A stretch of DNA of 64,000 nucleotides, taken from contig NC_091049.1 in assembly GCF_963966145.1 (NCBI RefSeq), positions 22,630,001 to 22,694,000 of the forward strand, written 5' to 3'. How positions within the stretch are numbered: the first letter of the stretch is position 1; every line of letters begins with the position of its first letter. Below are positions 59,801 through 64,000 of the stretch, piece after piece. This stretch comes from Tenebrio molitor. Taxonomy: Eukaryota > Arthropoda > Insecta > Coleoptera > Tenebrionidae. A program made the translations under genes and the position numbers. The notes beneath the pieces are model-generated. The model ran no database searches. It worked only from the letters and a program-made list of their open reading frames with translations, and was not told the DNA's origin.

Positions 59801-60737
59801 TTTTAGGCACTCTTAAGGAAAAAGGTAATTTTACGTACTCCCATGCGGACGAAAAGTACCTAACACTTTTTCGGACGCAATTTTTCGTACGCACTTTTCT
59901 AACCCTGGACCGTGCCGCCACCTGTTGCTCTGTTTAGTACAGTTGCGGAATTAAAATTTCGGGCAGTATTTTTCTGTCACTTTAACAAAATCTCTGTAAA
60001 CCACCTTTTAGTGTTATGATGATTGGTGACTGACATTCAAAAATTAAACTTTTCTGTGTCAGTCACGCTGACATTTTTTGAATTTTGAGTTAATTGCACT
60101 GAGTGTAATAAAATAATCGCTTTGATATGTTGCCTACTCGTTATGCCACAAATCACAATTTTTTGAATTCAAATATGTAAGTAAAAAAGACAAAAACATG
60201 TCAAGAGTAAAAAGTAAGGTTATTAATGTAAAGGTTGTTTTAGAGTTTATGAAAATGAACGTTCACATAATCGATAACAACAACGTAATGAAGAAATAAT
60301 GTCTAATACAACAGCGAAAGTGTTGAATAAATGTCTAATTCGCCGCCAGACATCGCATATGATAATTGCAATAAATGTCCTGTCACCGTAAATTATGTCA
60401 ATAAGTAAATAGTAAACTTCTGGTTTTGTTGGCAAGCTGATAAAAATACTAAGTATAAAGAAATTGTTAATATGTATTAATAAATGTATCTAAGTATTTG
60501 AAAAAAGTAGATACAAAAAGTGCCTTTTGTCCTCGCCTGTTTTAAGTCTCGGCTGCACCTCGACTAGAATACCCAGACTCGAGCCAAAAAGATGCACTTT
60601 TTGGTTTTGATATGCAAATAACTATTTTATTATAACCGCTCCAGTGGATTATTTGGAAATTTTAGGTTCTACTTTTATTTAACAAACATTGATTTTTCCT
60701 ACAAAATTTATTTTATCACATTTTGTCACCTTTCTAG
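56840..60737. other. Foreign insert in the ABCC4-like gene
   Basis: Has no transporter codons, though a gap of several TMD1 exons is expected. 57750-57850 is a degenerate 19-20 bp tandem repeat (CCTAACGAACAA type). 58105-58215 is rich in ACGGTA words. 58140-58500 is very GC-rich with overlapping chance ORFs. 59465-59505 is a perfect 16-bp hairpin (CGGGTTGTGCCGCGGT). A GGGCGCCA string at 56902 could be a minus-strand Gypsy primer site (TGGCGCCC). Probably one or more LTR elements; boundaries unresolved. Confidence 0.4.
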
Positions 60738-62998
60738 AAAAGAAGTTTGCCTTATCTACAAAATATATTTATTGCTTTTCGCTAAATTCGCCACTTCGGA
60801 AACCATTTTGAACGCATCAACTTACTTCTTTATAATCAGCTCCATATGGTTAGGAATCAAATCAAAGTTGAGACCATCTTCTTTTTGATTACCAGTATGG
60901 AATCATTAGCTGTCGCTTTAAAAAGATCAATTCCCAAAGGTATGCAGGAAGTGATAAAGTTAATAGCAGTCCTTAGAAGAATTGGAAAAGTTCTTAGAAC
61001 GGTAGATGGCCAATCGCCATCTAAACATAAAAATCAAGACAAAGGTCCAGCGAAAATCACATTATCAAACTTAGACGTGCATTCCGGAGACCGCATAATA
61101 TTAAAAAATGTCAGCTTTGAAATTTGTAATGGATTGACTGTCATAAGTGGTTCAACTGCAAGTGGAAAATCCTTTCTTTTGCAAGTGATATTAGGAGAGT
61201 ACGAGTCAGTTGCTGGAAGATTGAGCGTCAATGGTGGAATTTCTTACGCATGTCAACAGCCTTGGTTATTTGCCTCGACGATTAAGCAAAATATTTTATT
61301 TGGAACAAACTACGACGAAGAGCGATATCTGAGGGTTCTTCGAACGTGTGCTCTTCTACACGATTTACAAACTCTTCCTGGAGGTGATGGTTTCATCGTA
61401 GCTGACAGAGGAGTGAACTTGAGCAAAGGCCAACAAAGTAGAATAAACTTAGCACGTGCTGTTTATCGAGACAGTGAAGTTTATTTGTTGGGGACCACAT
61501 TTTTGAAAAATGTATAAAAGAATTGTTGAAAGACAAGTTAGTCATTCTGGTCACTCAGAACCCAGGACATATTGCCCGAGCTGATAATGTTATCATTTTA
61601 AAAGAACAAACAGCAATACCCAATTCATCTAGAAACTTGTTATCTCGAGAAATTAAAAGCCTTGCAATTACCTGGAGGGAGCATCAAGGAAAAGAACCCG
61701 AAGATGTGACTGAAGAAGTTTTTTACGAAACGACAAATTTGCTTTCGGGGAGAAAATTAGAAAAAAACATATATGAAGAAAAAATAATACCGAGAAAAAT
61801 AAACTTGGGAATTTATAAGAAATTCATAACACATGGTGGTGGTTCTGTAATGTTTACCATTATTTGCATTGCATTTGGAGTAGTCCTAATTACAAAAAAT
61901 GTATTACACAAATTAGAAAATAATTGGTAAGTTGAATCACTATAAATTTTATATAATACAATCCACAATAATACAAATGACAGTTACAAAAATTTAATCG
62001 AAAATCGCATTCATAAAATTATAACCAATCAAATTTTGTAATTTTTACTTTAGCAACCAATAAGACGATCATTTAGTGGAAATCACCATGGACATCACAC
62101 AACACACTGATTTCCGGAAATCATATCACGCGGCCATTTATTCATCAATACACACTTATAAATAATTTTATTTATGCGATTTTCTAGCTGAATCTATTTC
62201 GAGCCGTTTTGATTTCCAGAAATTATTATTTCTCCCTGTCTCGTTCTTTTAGCGTAATCACCACTCACTGGCGTTCGTGGTGATTAATACGCAAAAAGAA
62301 CTCGACCGGTCGAAATAATTTCTGGAAATCAAAACGGCTCTTAATAGATTATATATGAAAAGCGTCACCAGATGATTTATATTTTTCCAATCATTTTAAT
62401 AACAATGGCAATAATGTCATTCTTGAGAGTTGGTATATTTTACCTGCTTGCCAGAAAGGCTTCACTAAGTTTACACAGATTGCTTTTCGAAAAAGTTGTA
62501 AACGCTTCCGCCCAATTCTTTAGTGAACACTACATTGGAAACATTTTAAATAGATTTTCGGAGGATTTATTATACGTTGACGAACGAGTTCCCTTATCAA
62601 TGTACTTGGCTTTGGAAGTGAGAATTTATATGATTAAATCGTTTTTTAATAAGTTGAATTTAGACATTTGCAGGAACAATTGGATTTACGATACTAATGG
62701 GATCCGTAAACATAACATTTCTCATAATTTCCCTAGTATTTGGTACACTTCCTCTCGCAACAACAATATTTTTTCTAAAAACCGGAAGAATTCTGAACCA
62801 ATTAGAAATTTCAAGTAAGTCATCACGCCCGAAAATTGGTTAATATTATTTACATATTTCAGTTCGCAGCGCGTTCATTGGTCACGTAAATGCCACCACA
62901 GAGGCATTGCCAATTATAAGATCCGCTAAAGTAGAAAACATTCTAATCGATGATTTTGACGAACACCAGAATTTGTACACCTCTGCTTCTTATCTCTA
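60738..62998 (+). pseudogene. ABCC4/MRP-like transporter, NBD1 and start of TMD2
   Basis: Exon 60738-61926: RKEVCLIYKIYLLLFAKF (TMD1 end), a one-base loss near 60852, then NBD1: SGSTASGKSFLL (Walker A), CQQPWLFASTIKQNILFG (Q-loop), LSKGQQSRINLARAV (signature). At 61496 VYLLG joins directly to DHIFEKCIKELL, deleting the Walker B Asp, the D-loop and about a dozen residues and shifting the frame. The H-loop region reads LVTQNPGHIARADN. TMD2 exons: 62372-62617 (FFSEHYIGNILNRFSEDL), 62674-62814, and 62863-62998 (EALPIIRSAKV, DEHQNLYTSAS). The phases of the first two do not fit each other. A LINE enters at 62999. Not a working pump. Confidence 0.8.
62201..62340. mobile_element. Palindromic MITE in an ABCC intron
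   Basis: Arms of about 65 bp starting GAGCCGTTTTGATTTCCAG meet in GCGTAATCACCAC / GTGGTGATTAATACGC. It lies inside the intron between 61926 and 62372. Confidence 0.75.
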
Positions 62999-63992
62999 CT
63001 TATTATTATTATTATTATTATTATTATTGTAAAGCTGACTCACAGGTGTATAAACTCAATTACGAGTCAACTGAAAAAGATCAGCTATTAATACTACTGA
63101 TTCTCATGGCGAGAAGACTATGGAAACTCGATTAGGTTGTATACGAACTTAGTGCTCTGATCTCTTGCCTGTTGGTACAAAAAACGTCTAACTTTCCCTC
63201 CACATCAGAGTAATTCTTAACCATCTGATATAGGCTAGAATATTGTAGCAGATTGGTTCTTGCAGTATCTAGATAGAAGGTACCATGCTTACGACAACTA
63301 AAATAGGGAACTCTGATGGAAAACTGAGATAACAAGTAGGGACAATCAACTGAGCAATTAAAAACGTCTGAGAGAAACTTAATGCTGGCTAATTTACGCC
63401 TAGAAGCTAGGGATGGAATCTGCACCTGCTCTAAAAGGGTCTCGTGTAGCACACCTCTCTGTGGATACTCACCAGAAGAAAAATACATGAAAGATTTGGC
63501 AAACCGTCTCTGGACTTTTTCAAGAGACCAAATATCAACTTTGTAACAGGGTGACCAAACAATACTGGCGTACTCAAGTGTAGATCTTACATACGTTTTA
63601 TAGAGACAAAGGAGAGTTTGTGGATTATCAAATAATTTCCCATTTCGTATGACGAAGCCCAGAGATTTATACGCTTTAGACAGAACATATTCAACGTGAC
63701 TCCGAAATGTAAGTTTGGAATCGAACACAACTCCCAGATCTTTAAACTCATTAACACGCTGTAATGCCGAATTTTCAATCGAGTAGTTGAACCTGATAAT
63801 AGTGTCCCTCCTCGAGTAACTTACTACATTACACTTATTAATATTAAGAAGAAGGTTGTTAGTTCTTGCCCAGTTTTGAATCAGATCAATATTGCGCTGT
63901 AGTTTAAGACAGTCTTCGTCGGTTTGTATGACATTATAAATTTTTAGATCATCTGCGTATAGTTGAAAAGGCACATCCAGGAGGTCAGTCAT
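62999..63992 (-). CDS. LINE reverse transcriptase, 3' half (window-truncated)
   Basis: Open for 286 codons up to the window edge: LYADDLKIYNVI (catalytic YADD), LLLNINKCNVVSYSR, EFKDLGVVFDSKLTF (conserved thumb motif), KTYVRSTLEYASIVWSPCY, then LEKVQRRFAKSF. The stop is at 63132-63134, with a short 3' UTR and then a TAA-type tail (about 63003-63030 on the plus strand as TTA repeats), the 3' end style of I/jockey-group LINEs. The intact frame makes this the youngest LINE here. It inserted into the TMD2 exon of the ABCC4-like gene. Confidence 0.85.
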
Positions 63993-64000
63993 GTCGTTGC

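Noticed and set aside
63003..63030. TTA microsatellite considered as an independent repeat
   Set aside because: It is the TAA tail of the minus-strand LINE that ends there.
1..64000. CRISPR arrays, tRNA or rRNA genes, operons
   Set aside because: No regularly spaced repeats, cloverleaf-like genes or rRNA sequence were recognised; the window is eukaryotic.

Overview
The window reads as an AT-rich nuclear genome segment of an arthropod, most likely an insect. Evidence is the short GT-AG introns and the transposon fauna: DUF4817-type mariner elements, jockey-type LINEs, a FLYWCH/MULE transposase, a PIF/Harbinger element, CGGBP1-like hAT-related fragments and Ty3/Gypsy pieces. There are no operons, rRNAs, tRNAs or CRISPR arrays. 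No species can be named from the sequence alone.

Host genes are few. The best supported is a six-exon gene on the minus strand (5230-11146). It encodes a 428-residue secreted-then-anchored protein: a signal peptide, a long N-glycosylated ectodomain, one membrane helix and a 25-residue tail. All five introns are phase 1. A paralogue with the same exon order and phases lies about 20 kb away (exons 1-5 at 27484-30711); its membrane exon was not found. The two sit in a segmental duplication (about 6900-12100 and 26930-33010), and each copy has since gathered its own transposons. I do not recognise the family.

The second host theme is ABC transporters, all damaged. An ABCB/MDR-like NBD2 tail (35452-35895, minus) abuts a 2.3-kb LTR-like element. 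An ABCC4/MRP-like second membrane domain lies at 55135-55921 (minus). A head-to-head ABCC4-like copy on the plus strand (56092-62998) is broken by a 3.9-kb insert, by an NBD1 deletion that removes the Walker B aspartate, by frameshifts, and by a LINE at its 3' side.

The rest is mostly layered mobile DNA. 2-5 kb: a decayed mariner and a 772-bp Transib-like element with a 5-bp CGCCG duplication. 12.6-13.8 kb: LINE fragments and a MITE. 15.7-18.2 kb: a 2.45-kb MULE with one frameshift. 18.6-22.3 kb: MITEs and a mariner derivative. 22.5-25.6 kb: a CGGBP1-like hAT relic split by a GC-rich insert. 31-35 kb: MITEs and a MULE-type non-autonomous element. 36-45 kb: an LTR family and a jockey LINE carrying four nested insertions. 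46-47 kb: Gypsy pol. 48.6-49.3 kb: an ORF with 67-codon tandem repeats. 49.5-51.9 kb: a two-gene Harbinger element. 52.3-53.9 kb: a TIR element holding two other transposons. Precise target-site duplications and filled/empty comparisons give the order of many insertions.
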